This document shows positions 1-7,043 of a DNA stretch of 19,657 nucleotides, in pieces (position 1 is the first letter of the stretch; the number at the start of each line of letters is the position of its first letter). Below the pieces are notes generated by a model. That model ran no database searches. It worked only from the letters and a program-made list of their open reading frames with translations, and had not been told where the DNA came from. The translations under genes were made by a program, and so were the position numbers. The stretch is from NCBI GenBank assembly GCA_964575715.1, contig CAZNSG010000003.1, positions 1-19,657 on the forward strand. The letters run 5' to 3'. Source of the stretch: PNAI01 sp964575715. GTDB lineage: Bacteria > Pseudomonadota > Alphaproteobacteria > Rhizobiales > Xanthobacteraceae.

Positions 1-57
1 GCCGCGCTTCGCTACGCTACGCGCGCCTCAATGCGCGCGCCAGCACAACAATAAACC

Positions 58-80
58 AGGGCTTCACAGCCCTTTTCTCT
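58..80 (+). terminator. Probable rho-independent terminator
   Basis: A 6-bp stem (AGGGCT at 58-63, AGCCCT at 68-73) with a TCAC loop is followed by a T-rich run (TTTTCTCTT). It would end a plus-strand transcript entering from left of the window. The rest of 1-241 holds no convincing gene; a 7-bp inverted repeat (ACGCAGC at 158-164, GCTGCGT at 176-182) lies ahead of the first CDS, and a TTGACA at 134-139 has no -10 box at proper spacing. Confidence 0.5.
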
Positions 81-241
81 TAACCTGACTGGTACACAAT
101 CACACCGCCCTCAGGCACATTTTTGCTCCGCCGTTGACAAAGCGAGCGGTAGAAATCACGCAGCGTCTTGCAATTGCTGCGTAAAGCAGGAGCGGCAGTA
201 ATCGACATAAAGAGCGTTACGTTCATATTATGGAGGCGGAC

Positions 242-661
242 ATGAAGGCGTCCCAGGATTATTCAGAAGTTGTCGCTCGGGCTGAGAAAGCGGTTGCGTC
301 AGTAAAAGACCCGGAGTTGAAAAAGATAGCATTTCAAAAAGTGCTAGACGATTTGCTCGGGTCATCGTCTGGTGCGAAAGAGACGAGCGTTCGCAACGTA
401 AAGAAGCCGAGTGAGGCCAAAAAGATAGATGGCGGCGCAGCCGCAAAAGCAGGGCCAAAAGCCTACATTGAAGAACTTATTGAAGATGGCTTTTTCAAAA
501 AGCCAAAACCAATTTCAGAGATTAAGACTGAGCTTGAAAATCTTGGCCATCATATTCCAGTCACGTCGCTAAGCGGGCCACTTCAGAAGCTTTGCCAACA
601 GAAACAGTTACGAAGACAAAAGCCCGCTGGGTCCGGCACCTATACCTACTCAGAGTGGTAA
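242..661 (+). CDS. Small hypothetical protein, probably acquired DNA
   Basis: About 139 residues, no family recognised with certainty. The ATG at 242 is preferred over the in-frame ATG at 230 because GGAGG at 232-236 lies five bases before it, so the earlier ATG overlaps the ribosome binding site. The first ~45 residues look helical, followed by a Lys/Ala/Gly-rich linker. The last ~70 residues (from GPKAYIEEL) look like a small helical, winged-helix-like unit with an invariant-looking GHHIP...SLSGPLQ stretch; that fold is a guess. No membrane segment or signal peptide. Codon and base use are clearly A/T-richer than the housekeeping genes further on. Together with the broken hppA just downstream, this suggests the gene belongs to inserted DNA. 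Confidence 0.7.
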   Translation: MKASQDYSEVVARAEKAVASVKDPELKKIAFQKVLDDLLGSSSGAKETSVRNVKKPSEAKKIDGGAAAKAGPKAYIEELIEDGFFKKPKPISEIKTELENLGHHIPVTSLSGPLQKLCQQKQLRRQKPAGSGTYTYSEW

Positions 662-732
662 TGCGGCGAAGGATAGGCGATTGACCAGTTGTGGTGTGTG
701 CATGTCAGCTGCGTCAGCGTTGAATAGAAAGG

Positions 733-972
733 CTCGTCACCGGGCTGTTTGTCGCGATCTCGATGACGTCGGGCGGCGGCGCCTGGGACAATGCCAAGAA
801 ATACATCGAGGACGGCCACTACGGCGGCAAGGGGTCGGAGGCGCATAAGGCGGCGGTAACCGGAGATACCGTCGGCGATCCCTACAAGGACACCGCAGGG
901 CCGGCGGTAAACCCGATGATCAAGATCACCAACATCGTGGCGCTTTTGCTGCTCGCGGTGCTGGCGCACTGA
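733..972 (+). pseudogene. hppA: hppA 3' remnant (proton-pumping pyrophosphatase)
   Basis: This open stretch encodes only the last ~79 residues of the membrane-bound proton-translocating pyrophosphatase. The conserved C-terminus is plain: LVTGLFVAISM, then SGGGAWDNAKK, GGKGSEAHKAAVTGDTVGDP and the final membrane helix ending ALLLLAVLAH. The full enzyme has about 700 residues and many membrane helices, so ~90 percent is missing. In-frame homology fades at about 727-735 and an in-frame TGA sits at 721-723. The fragment has no ribosome binding site and is unlikely to be translated usefully. An ATG at 763 lies inside a conserved segment and is not a real start. The break faces the A/T-richer DNA on the left, so insertion or rearrangement removed the 5' part. 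A complete hppA may exist at the other side of that insertion. Confidence 0.85.
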
Positions 973-994
973 GCACGATCCCGGCTAATATTGC

Positions 995-1022
995 GTCCGG
1001 CTTCCTGCTCGGGAAGCCGGAC
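995..1022 (+). terminator. Hairpin terminator behind hppA
   Basis: A perfect 11-bp inverted repeat (GTCCGGCTTCC at 995-1005, GGAAGCCGGAC at 1012-1022) with a 6-base loop stands 22 bases after the hppA stop. The downstream T-run is weak (CTTGCATT). It most likely ended the original hppA transcript and now insulates the binding-protein gene. Confidence 0.6.
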
Positions 1023-1043
1023 CTTGCATTGTCGGGGGACGCC

Positions 1044-2030
1044 ATGCCGCGCTTGATCTCAATGTTGCGTTTATGCGCCAAACTGCTCGCCATGGCGCTG
1101 GTGTTTGCGGCCGGCTCGGCGTACGCGCAGAGCTATCCGTCGCAGCCAATCAAGATCATCGTCTCGCTCGCCCCGGGCGGCGTTGCCGATATCCTGGCGC
1201 GAACGCTGGCGGCAAAACTCGGGGAATCCGGCAAGACCGTGGTGGTGGAGAACCGCACCGGCGCCGCCGGTGTGATCGGCGCAGACGCGGTCGCGAAATC
1301 ACCGCCCGACGGCTACACGCTCTATATGGGTTTCCACGGCACGCAGTCGATCCTGCCGCATCTGCAGGCCAAACTTCCCTACGATGCGGCGAAGGATTTT
1401 GCCCCCATCATCTTCATCGCCACCTCGCCGAATATCCTGATCGTGCATCCATCGGTGCCGGTGAATTCGCCCAAGGAACTGGTTGCCTACATCAAGGCCA
1501 ATCCGGGAAAATTGAGCTACGGAACACCGGGGGTTGGCAGTTCCGGACATCTCGCGGGCGAACAATTCAAGCAGCTCCACGGCCTCGACATTGTCCACGT
1601 GCATTATCGCGGCGCAGCACCGGCGCTGCAGGATTTGGTTGCGGGCCAGGTCCAGGTCATGTTCGACATCGTGCCGCTCACCAAGGAACAGCTCGCGGCC
1701 GGCAAGGTGCGCGCGCTGGCGGTGACCGCGGCCAAGCGCGAGCCGGCGGTTCCAAATGTGCCGACCATGGCGGAAACCGGCATGCCCGGGATCGAGGGCG
1801 GTCCCTGGTTTGGCCTGTTCGCTCCAGCCGGCACGCCGCGCCCGGTGATTGACTGGATTAATGCCGAGACGCGCAAGGTCTTTTCCGCTCCCGAGATTCG
1901 CGGCCGCCTGGAGGGCCAGGGGCTCACTTTGCCACTTGGCACGCCGGAAGATTTTGGCGTTCATGTGGTGGCGGAAACCAAACGCTGGGGCGAGGTCATC
2001 CGCAGCGGCAACATCAAAATGGATTACTGA
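1044..2030 (+). CDS. Bug/TctC-family periplasmic solute-binding protein
   Basis: A 328-residue extracytoplasmic binding protein of the tripartite tricarboxylate transporter (Bug) family. These proteins capture carboxylates, including aromatic and dicarboxylic acids, in the periplasm. The ATG at 1044 follows GGGGGA at 1034-1039; a TTG at 1029 would only add five residues. A signal peptide covers residues 1-28, cleaved after AYA before QSYP. Family hallmarks follow: YPSQPIKIIVSLAPGG, NRTGAAG, SPPDGYTL, the SYGTPGVGSSGHL segment, VHYRGAAPALQDL and the late NVPTMAE stretch. Length is normal. No TctA or TctB membrane subunits are nearby, typical of the many orphan Bug proteins in proteobacteria. 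Its 3' end overlaps the convergent bamE by 17 bp. The ligand is unknown; supply of an acid to the downstream catabolic block is possible but unproven. Confidence 0.9.
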   Translation: MPRLISMLRLCAKLLAMALVFAAGSAYAQSYPSQPIKIIVSLAPGGVADILARTLAAKLGESGKTVVVENRTGAAGVIGADAVAKSPPDGYTLYMGFHGTQSILPHLQAKLPYDAAKDFAPIIFIATSPNILIVHPSVPVNSPKELVAYIKANPGKLSYGTPGVGSSGHLAGEQFKQLHGLDIVHVHYRGAAPALQDLVAGQVQVMFDIVPLTKEQLAAGKVRALAVTAAKREPAVPNVPTMAETGMPGIEGGPWFGLFAPAGTPRPVIDWINAETRKVFSAPEIRGRLEGQGLTLPLGTPEDFGVHVVAETKRWGEVIRSGNIKMDY

Positions 2031-2490
2031 AGATCTTGAACAGATAGTTGAGATATGAAAGTTCCTGTCCGCTGGTTGGCGTGGTGCGGCTGACAGAGTC
2101 AAAAACCTTGCCGTCCTTGAGACCATAGTCGGCGAGCCGCTCGACCCGGCGTGTCTTGTCGAAGTAGACCACAATCACGCGCTGCTCGATCACTTTCTGC
2201 GGCATGAAGGCAGCGGATTGCTGGCCGCGCTGCGAAATATAATAAAACGCCTCGCCGCTCACAGTCGCGACGGTGGATGGCGTGCCGAGCACAACCAGCA
2301 CTTGCTCCTGCGTGGCACCCATCGGGATATGCTCCAATGCGCCCTCTGGCAGCACGTAGCCGCGCTGATAGACTTGGGTGAAGTTGGAACATCCGCCGAG
2401 CAGGAATCCGAGGGCCGCGACTGCAAGCAGGGCGTAGAGCCCTCTGCGCTGACGGGGCAGGCGATGAGAATGTTTGTTCGACACCGTCAT
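2014..2490 (-). CDS. bamE: Outer-membrane assembly lipoprotein BamE (SmpA/OmlA)
   Basis: A 158-residue lipoprotein of the BAM complex, which inserts beta-barrel proteins into the outer membrane. From the ATG at 2490 a basic N-terminus leads into a hydrophobic stretch and a lipobox LGGC with the acylated Cys at 34. The BamE core follows: GYVLPEGALEHIPMGATQEQV, LGTPSTV, FYYISQRGQ, and VVYFDKTRRVERLADYGLKDGK. The same frame opens at 2622, but that start would put ~75 residues before the lipobox, so the inner ATG is better. Its ribosome site is weak. The gene diverges from the bc1 chaperone gene, as in related rhizobial genomes (from general knowledge). Directly upstream is a 15-bp direct repeat in the presumed 5' leader. 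Confidence 0.9.
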   Translation of the reverse strand: MTVSNKHSHRLPRQRRGLYALLAVAALGFLLGGCSNFTQVYQRGYVLPEGALEHIPMGATQEQVLVVLGTPSTVATVSGEAFYYISQRGQQSAAFMPQKVIEQRVIVVYFDKTRRVERLADYGLKDGKVFDSVSRTTPTSGQELSYLNYLFKIFSNPF

Positions 2491-2494
2491 TTCA

Positions 2495-2527
2495 CTTTTG
2501 TTACTCTTGTCGCTTTTGTTACTCTTG
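2495..2527. repeat. 15-bp direct repeat in the bamE leader
   Basis: CTTTTGTTACTCTTG occurs exactly at 2495-2509 and 2513-2527, period 18, separated by TCG. It lies 5-37 bases upstream of the bamE ATG, in the divergent gap. Because the period is a multiple of three it also reads as repeated SNKSDK codons in the bamE frame, but that extension is probably not translated. It could be a regulator or RNA-binding site, or a replication-slippage duplication. Confidence 0.6.
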
Positions 2528-2621
2528 CGTCCGACGTGTTGGCGAGCGTAGGCGAGGCATCCGTGACCTGCGTTGTTGGCCAGCACCGCCTGGTCGATTC
2601 CGAGTTTGATGGGCGAACCCA

Positions 2622-3188
2622 ATGAATTTGCTGCCGTTTCGCAGTCCTGCGCAAGAACCCATCATCGCCTCTCTCTATGGCATGATCGTGGCGCAAGCGC
2701 GATCCCCCATTTTCTATAGTGGTTACGGGGTGCCCGACACGGTTAGTGGCCGTTTCGACATGATCGTGCTGCACTTGGTTCTATTTCTGGATCGGCTCAA
2801 GCGAGATTCATCCGCCGCGAAAACCGTAGGACATACCTTGGGGCAAGAGGTCTTCAACATGTTTTGCCGCGACATGGATGACAATTTCCGTGAAATGGGG
2901 GTGGGCGATCTCGCGGTGCCGCGCGAGATGCGAAAGGTGGGCGAAGCCTTCTATGGCCGCGCCGCGGCCTATGAAGCGGCGCTTGCGGGAGACGAAGCGG
3001 CTCTGGTCGGGGCGCTTACGCGCAATATTTTCGGCAAGCCGTCGCATGGCGCGCAACGGCTTGCGGCCTATATACGAGAAGCTGTGAGTCAACTCGCCAG
3101 CCAGAATGGTTTTTCTCGCGCGGAGCTGCGCTTCCCGAATCCCGAACACGTTGCGTCCCCGCAGTTGGGAGAAAGCAGGCAAGCATGA
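2622..3188 (+). CDS. Ubiquinol-cytochrome c chaperone (CBP3/UQCC1 family)
   Basis: A 188-residue protein of the CBP3 family, whose mitochondrial relatives assist synthesis and assembly of cytochrome b in the bc1 complex. Visible family features are an early helical segment (ASLYGMIVAQAR..PIFYSGYGVPDT), the FDMIVLHLVLFLDRL motif, the GQEVFNMFCRDMDDNFREMGVGDL block near residue 90, and the KVGEAFYGRAAAYEAAL helix. The bacterial family is usually 170-200 residues, so it is full length. The ATG at 2622 is the only sensible start. Its TGA overlaps the ATG of the next gene by four bases (3185-3188), pointing to coupled translation with the DUF177 gene. Confidence 0.88.
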   Translation: MNLLPFRSPAQEPIIASLYGMIVAQARSPIFYSGYGVPDTVSGRFDMIVLHLVLFLDRLKRDSSAAKTVGHTLGQEVFNMFCRDMDDNFREMGVGDLAVPREMRKVGEAFYGRAAAYEAALAGDEAALVGALTRNIFGKPSHGAQRLAAYIREAVSQLASQNGFSRAELRFPNPEHVASPQLGESRQA

Positions 3189-3790
3189 GCAAGCATCTTT
3201 TGAATGAGCGTCCTTGGAGTGTGCCGGTTGCGGTAGCCGAAATCCCGGAAATCGGGCGGCGAATCGCCATGGCTGCCGACACGCATATACGCAAGGCGAT
3301 CGCCCCGGTCGCGGGCGTGCAGGCGGTGGTGCGTCTCGAAGCTGAGTTTGATCTGTCGCGACACGGTCGCGATGGCGTGCACGTCGCGGGAAGCGTCTCG
3401 GCGACGATCGAGCAGCGGTGCGTGCTCACGCTCGAGCCGATGGAAAGCGAGATCGAGGAGGCAATCGATCTGGTGTTTGTCCCGCCAAGCGCGTTGCCAT
3501 CGGAAACCGGCGGCGCGGAGGAGCGCTTGCCTGCGGAAGAGCCGCCGGAAAACTTTCGCGACGGTATGATCGATCTTGGCGCGGTTGCCGTCGAATTTTT
3601 GATTCTGGGAATCGATCCCTATCCACGTAAACCGGGGGTGGTTTTCCATGCGCCGCAAGCCACGGAACATGCGCCGCAAGCCACGGAACATGCACCGCAA
3701 GCCAAGAAACAAGCCGAAGAAAATGTGGCGGAACATCCCTTTGCCGCACTCGCTGCCCTGAAAAAAGGCAAATCCGGGCAGGGCCGCTAA
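3185..3790 (+). CDS. DUF177 (YceD-like) protein
   Basis: A 201-residue DUF177 member. Family relatives in many bacteria precede rpmF or plsX and have been linked to 23S rRNA or ribosome assembly. Visible features are the RPWSVPVAVAEIPEIGRR start, a VRLEAEFDLSR strand, the CVLTLEPMESEI segment around residue 80, and an acidic region leading to DGMIDLGAVAVEFLILGIDPYPRKPG. The usual cysteine-rich pattern of the segment keeps only one Cys. A tandem HAPQATE repeat (residues ~155-175) interrupts the C-terminal tail before the conserved HPFAALAALKKGK end. It starts inside the previous gene and is followed after 152 bases by plsX, the usual order. Confidence 0.85.
   Translation: MSKHLLNERPWSVPVAVAEIPEIGRRIAMAADTHIRKAIAPVAGVQAVVRLEAEFDLSRHGRDGVHVAGSVSATIEQRCVLTLEPMESEIEEAIDLVFVPPSALPSETGGAEERLPAEEPPENFRDGMIDLGAVAVEFLILGIDPYPRKPGVVFHAPQATEHAPQATEHAPQAKKQAEENVAEHPFAALAALKKGKSGQGR
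3647..3709 (+). repeat. Three 21-bp tandem repeats within the DUF177 gene
   Basis: Two identical 21-bp units (3647-3667 and 3668-3688, starting CATGCGCCGCAAG) and a third diverged one (3689-3709) are in frame and encode HAPQATE twice, then HAPQAKK. It looks like slippage expansion in a disordered linker and should differ in copy number between strains. Confidence 0.9.
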
Positions 3791-3942
3791 TCAGAAATCG
3801 CTAAAAACCTGCGGTTAAATGCGTTCGCAGTCCACAGGCCCTGTTGTACCAATCCGCTGACAGGCTATTGTCGCCGCCCGTCCGGTCACTTTGCGCAGGG
3901 CCGAAGTCCCGGCGTCAGCACCAACGCCGCGCAGGTTGCTCC

Positions 3943-5001
3943 ATGCCCCAAAAGGTCCGCATCGCGCTCGACGCCATGGGGGGCGATTTCGGGCCCTCGA
4001 TCGTTATCGGCGGCGCCGAACTTTCGCTCATTCGGCATCCGGGCAGCGAGTTCATTCTGTTCGGCGATCGCGCCACGATCGAGCCGCTGCTCGCGGTCAA
4101 ACCTTTGCTTGCGAGCGCAGTCCGTCTTGTACACACCGATGTGGCGGTCAAAATGGAAGACAAGCCGAGCCAAGCGCTGCGCCATGGACGCTGGAAATCA
4201 TCGATGTGGCTTGCGATCGATGCGGTCAAGAAGGGCGAAGCCGATGTCGCGGTGTCTGCCGGCAATACCGGCGCGCTGATGGCGATGGCGAAGTTCAACT
4301 TGAAAACCATGCCGGGGATCGATCGCCCCGCGATCGCGGCGCTCTGGCCGACGCTTAAAGGCGAGTCCATCGTACTCGATGTCGGGGCCTCGATCGGGGC
4401 CGATGCCGAGCATTTGGTTGATCTTGCGGTCATGGGTAGCGCTATGGCGCGGGTGCTGTTCGATCTTGACCGTCCGACGGTGGGCTTGCTCAACATCGGG
4501 GCGGAGGACGTCAAGGGGCTCGAGCCCGTGCGCGAGGCCGGGCAGATATTACGGGAAGAGCAATTGCCGCATCTCGAATATGTGGGCTTTGTCGAAGGGG
4601 ATGATATCGGCAAAGGAACTGTCGATGTTGTCGTCACCGAAGGATTTGCGGGTAACATCGCGCTCAAGACCGCGGAAGGAACCGCCCGCCAAATGGCCGG
4701 TTATCTGAAGAGCGCCATGGCGCGCACGCTGCGCGCCAGGCTCGGCTATCTGCTGGCGCGGGAAGCATTCGATGCGCTCAGCGAGAAGATGGACCCGCGC
4801 AGATCCAACGGCGGGGTGTTTCTCGGCCTCAATGGTATTGTCATCAAGAGCCATGGCGGTACCGACCCCGAAGGCTTCGCCGCGGCGATCGATCTTGGCC
4901 ACGACATGGTCCGCTATGAGTTGCTCGCCAAGATCGGCGAGATGTTGCGCCACCATGTACGCAACACCGTGATTCCAGAGATCAGCGGGGCGTCCTCGTG
5001 A
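3943..5001 (+). CDS. plsX: Phosphate acyltransferase PlsX
   Basis: A 352-residue acyl-ACP:phosphate acyltransferase, making acyl-phosphate for PlsY-dependent phospholipid synthesis at the membrane. The conserved N-terminus RIALDAMGGDFGP begins a few residues in, followed by VSAGNTGALMAMA, RPAIAALWPT, VLDVGAS, LLNIGAEDVKGLE, GFVEGDDIGKGTVDVVVTEGFAGNIALK and the late SNGGVFLGLNGIVIKSHG. The frame opens at 3844, but homology supports the ATG at 3943; only a weak AGG is seen before it. Full length. It overlaps the fabH GTG start by four bases, so the two should be translated together. Confidence 0.96.
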   Translation: MPQKVRIALDAMGGDFGPSIVIGGAELSLIRHPGSEFILFGDRATIEPLLAVKPLLASAVRLVHTDVAVKMEDKPSQALRHGRWKSSMWLAIDAVKKGEADVAVSAGNTGALMAMAKFNLKTMPGIDRPAIAALWPTLKGESIVLDVGASIGADAEHLVDLAVMGSAMARVLFDLDRPTVGLLNIGAEDVKGLEPVREAGQILREEQLPHLEYVGFVEGDDIGKGTVDVVVTEGFAGNIALKTAEGTARQMAGYLKSAMARTLRARLGYLLAREAFDALSEKMDPRRSNGGVFLGLNGIVIKSHGGTDPEGFAAAIDLGHDMVRYELLAKIGEMLRHHVRNTVIPEISGASS

Positions 5002-5975
5002 GCATGCTGCGGTCCATCGTCATGGGCTGCGGGAGCTACCTGCCAGCCCGGGTGTTGTGCAACGCGGAACTTGCGCGCACCCTGGAGACGTCCGACGAAT
5101 GGATCGTCCAGCGCACAGGAATCCGCGAACGCCGCATCGCGGCGCCGGGCGAAGTAACATCCGCGCTTGCAATCGCCGCCGCGCGTGCTGCACTTGAGCA
5201 TGCAAAAATCGATGCTCAATCGATCGATCTGATCGTACTTGCAACCTCAACTCCAGACAACACATTCCCCGCTGTCGCTGTCACAGTACAGGCGGGTCTT
5301 GGCATCACACGCGGGGCAGCCTTCGATGTGCAGGCGGTGTGCACAGGTTTCATCTTTGCGCTTGCAACCGTGGACGGGATGCTGCGGACCGGAACCTTCA
5401 AGCGCGCGCTGGTGATCGGAGCGGAGACCTTCTCGCGCATCCTCGATTGGAACGACCGCGCAACTTGCGTACTGTTTGGCGACGGTGCGGGCGCGCTCGT
5501 GCTGGAGGCGCAGCAGCAGTCCGGCGCGCGCGCGGATCGCGGTGTGCTCACCACTCATCTGCGCTCCGACGGGCGTCACAGGTCAAAGCTCTATGTTGAC
5601 GGTGGTCCATCCTCGACCCAGACCGTGGGGCAGCTCCGCATGGAGGGGCGTGCGGTGTTCAAACACGCGGTGGCGATGATCACCGATGTGATCGAGGACG
5701 CCTTCAAGGTCACCGGGATCACGGCAAAAGACGTTGATTGGTTCGTGCCGCACCAGGCCAACAAGCGCATTATCGACGACAGTGCCGATAAACTCGGCAT
5801 CGCGCCGGAGAAGGTTGTCAGCACGGTGGATCTGCATGGCAACACTTCTGCCGCGTCGATCCCGCTCGCGCTGGATGTCGCAATCAAGGACGGCCGCATC
5901 AAGCGCGGCGACCTGGTTCTGCTGGAAGCCATGGGCGGGGGGTTCACTTGGGGGTCCGCGCTGGTGCGCTGGTAG
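4998..5975 (+). CDS. fabH: 3-oxoacyl-ACP synthase III (FabH)
   Basis: A 325-residue beta-ketoacyl-ACP synthase III, condensing acetyl-CoA with malonyl-ACP to start fatty-acid synthesis. The catalytic triad is complete: Cys115 in AVCTGF, His252 in PHQANKRI, Asn282 in LHGNTSAAS. The GTG at 4998 overlaps the plsX stop (GTGA). An ATG two codons later (5004) is an equally possible start. Length and motifs are ordinary. The neighbours plsX and ihfA match the standard alphaproteobacterial arrangement. Confidence 0.96.
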   Translation: MSMLRSIVMGCGSYLPARVLCNAELARTLETSDEWIVQRTGIRERRIAAPGEVTSALAIAAARAALEHAKIDAQSIDLIVLATSTPDNTFPAVAVTVQAGLGITRGAAFDVQAVCTGFIFALATVDGMLRTGTFKRALVIGAETFSRILDWNDRATCVLFGDGAGALVLEAQQQSGARADRGVLTTHLRSDGRHRSKLYVDGGPSSTQTVGQLRMEGRAVFKHAVAMITDVIEDAFKVTGITAKDVDWFVPHQANKRIIDDSADKLGIAPEKVVSTVDLHGNTSAASIPLALDVAIKDGRIKRGDLVLLEAMGGGFTWGSALVRW

Positions 5976-6069
5976 AGGGCAGTTTCCTCCAAAGCCCGGT
6001 TGACCGGACAGCGTGAAGCTAATATCGTTGCAAATTCAGGTAGATAAAGCGCCGAGAGCGGGGCGGGCG

Positions 6070-6375
6070 ATGGCCGGAAAAACGATTACACGCGCAGATT
6101 TGTGCGAAGCGGTGTATCAGAAGCTTGGACTCTCGCGCACCGAGTCGGCGGCGCTCGTCGAATTGGTGCTGCAAGAGATCACCAATTGCCTGGAGCGCGG
6201 TGAAACTGTGAAATTATCCTCGTTCGGTTCGTTCGTGGTGCGCAAAAAAGGTCAGCGCATCGGCCGCAATCCGAAGACCGGCAAGGAAGTCCCGATTTCG
6301 CCGCGCCGGGTGATGGTGTTCAAGCCTTCCGCGATTCTCAAGCAACGTATCAACTCGAACGGCCAGATTTCGTAG
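6070..6375 (+). CDS. ihfA: Integration host factor subunit alpha
   Basis: A 101-residue DNA-bending protein that pairs with IhfB. The start MAGKTITRADLCEAVYQKLG is the usual alphaproteobacterial IHF-alpha N-terminus, so the ATG at 6070 is chosen over the GTG at 6013, which would add 19 unconserved residues. The dimer core (TESAALVELVLQEI), VKLSSFGSFVVRKK and the DNA-binding arm RIGRNPKTGKEVPI, with FKPS after it, are intact. IHF could also assist the tyrosine integrase at the right end of the window, as it does for many such enzymes, but it is a housekeeping gene here. Confidence 0.96.
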   Translation: MAGKTITRADLCEAVYQKLGLSRTESAALVELVLQEITNCLERGETVKLSSFGSFVVRKKGQRIGRNPKTGKEVPISPRRVMVFKPSAILKQRINSNGQIS

Positions 6376-6415
6376 TCCATCAAACGCCCGCGAAGGGCTC
6401 GTAGGGGAGGCGGCT

Positions 6416-6970
6416 TTGGACAAGGCGCCCGATGCCTTCCGCACCATCAGCGAGGTGGCAGCCGATCTCGACCTGCCGCAGCATGTGCTGCGATTCTGGG
6501 AGAGTCGGTTCCCGCAAATCCGGCCGATGAAGCGCGCCGGCGGGCGACGCTATTATCGCCCCGACGATGTCGATCTGCTGCGCGGCATCCGACATCTGCT
6601 TTATGGCGAGGGCTACACCATTCGCGGCGTGCAGCGAATACTGCGTGAACAGGGACCGAAGTTTGTGCAGGCGGTGTGGCAGCCGGGCGCGGCGCAACCG
6701 GGACCGCCGACCGGCGACGATCAGTCGCCGGACGAAGCGGATCAGCTTGTGCCAGATATGGCCGCGCGCAATGTATTTGGCATGCCCAAATCATCGTTCC
6801 CGCAGGTCGAGCCGGAATTGCCCGGGCCGCCGCTCGCAAACGTAGGTATTGCTCCCGTAGTCCAGCCGGGATTGCGATCGGACGAGGTGCGCAAGCTGCA
6901 GGCGGCGCTTGAGGAACTCAGCGAATGCCGGCGGATGGTTGACGCTGCGCTGCGATCCGATGCTGCGTAG
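6416..6970 (+). CDS. MerR-family transcriptional regulator
   Basis: A 184-residue regulator. The MerR winged-helix DNA-binding domain fills residues ~8-75: AFRTISEVAADLDLPQHVLR, FWESRFPQI, and GGRRYYRPDDVDLLRGI, then LLYGEGYTIRGVQRILRE. The rest is a proline-rich linker and a short C-terminal helix (EVRKLQAALEELSECRRM) that may be a coiled coil. There is no metal-binding Cys cluster. The start is TTG at 6416, preceded by GGGGAGGCGG at close spacing; no ATG fits. It follows ihfA by 40 bases, the normal position in this group. Targets are unknown. Confidence 0.88.
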   Translation: MDKAPDAFRTISEVAADLDLPQHVLRFWESRFPQIRPMKRAGGRRYYRPDDVDLLRGIRHLLYGEGYTIRGVQRILREQGPKFVQAVWQPGAAQPGPPTGDDQSPDEADQLVPDMAARNVFGMPKSSFPQVEPELPGPPLANVGIAPVVQPGLRSDEVRKLQAALEELSECRRMVDAALRSDAA

Positions 6971-7043
6971 CGATTGAGAGTCTCTCCAATCCATCGCATC
7001 TGATTTCCGATCGAGGCATGACGACCGCAGGAGTAAGGCGATC

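Noticed and set aside
1073..1852. 259-residue plus-strand frame in the binding-protein gene
   Set aside because: Shifted-frame shadow, Arg/Gly-rich, without signal peptide or motif.
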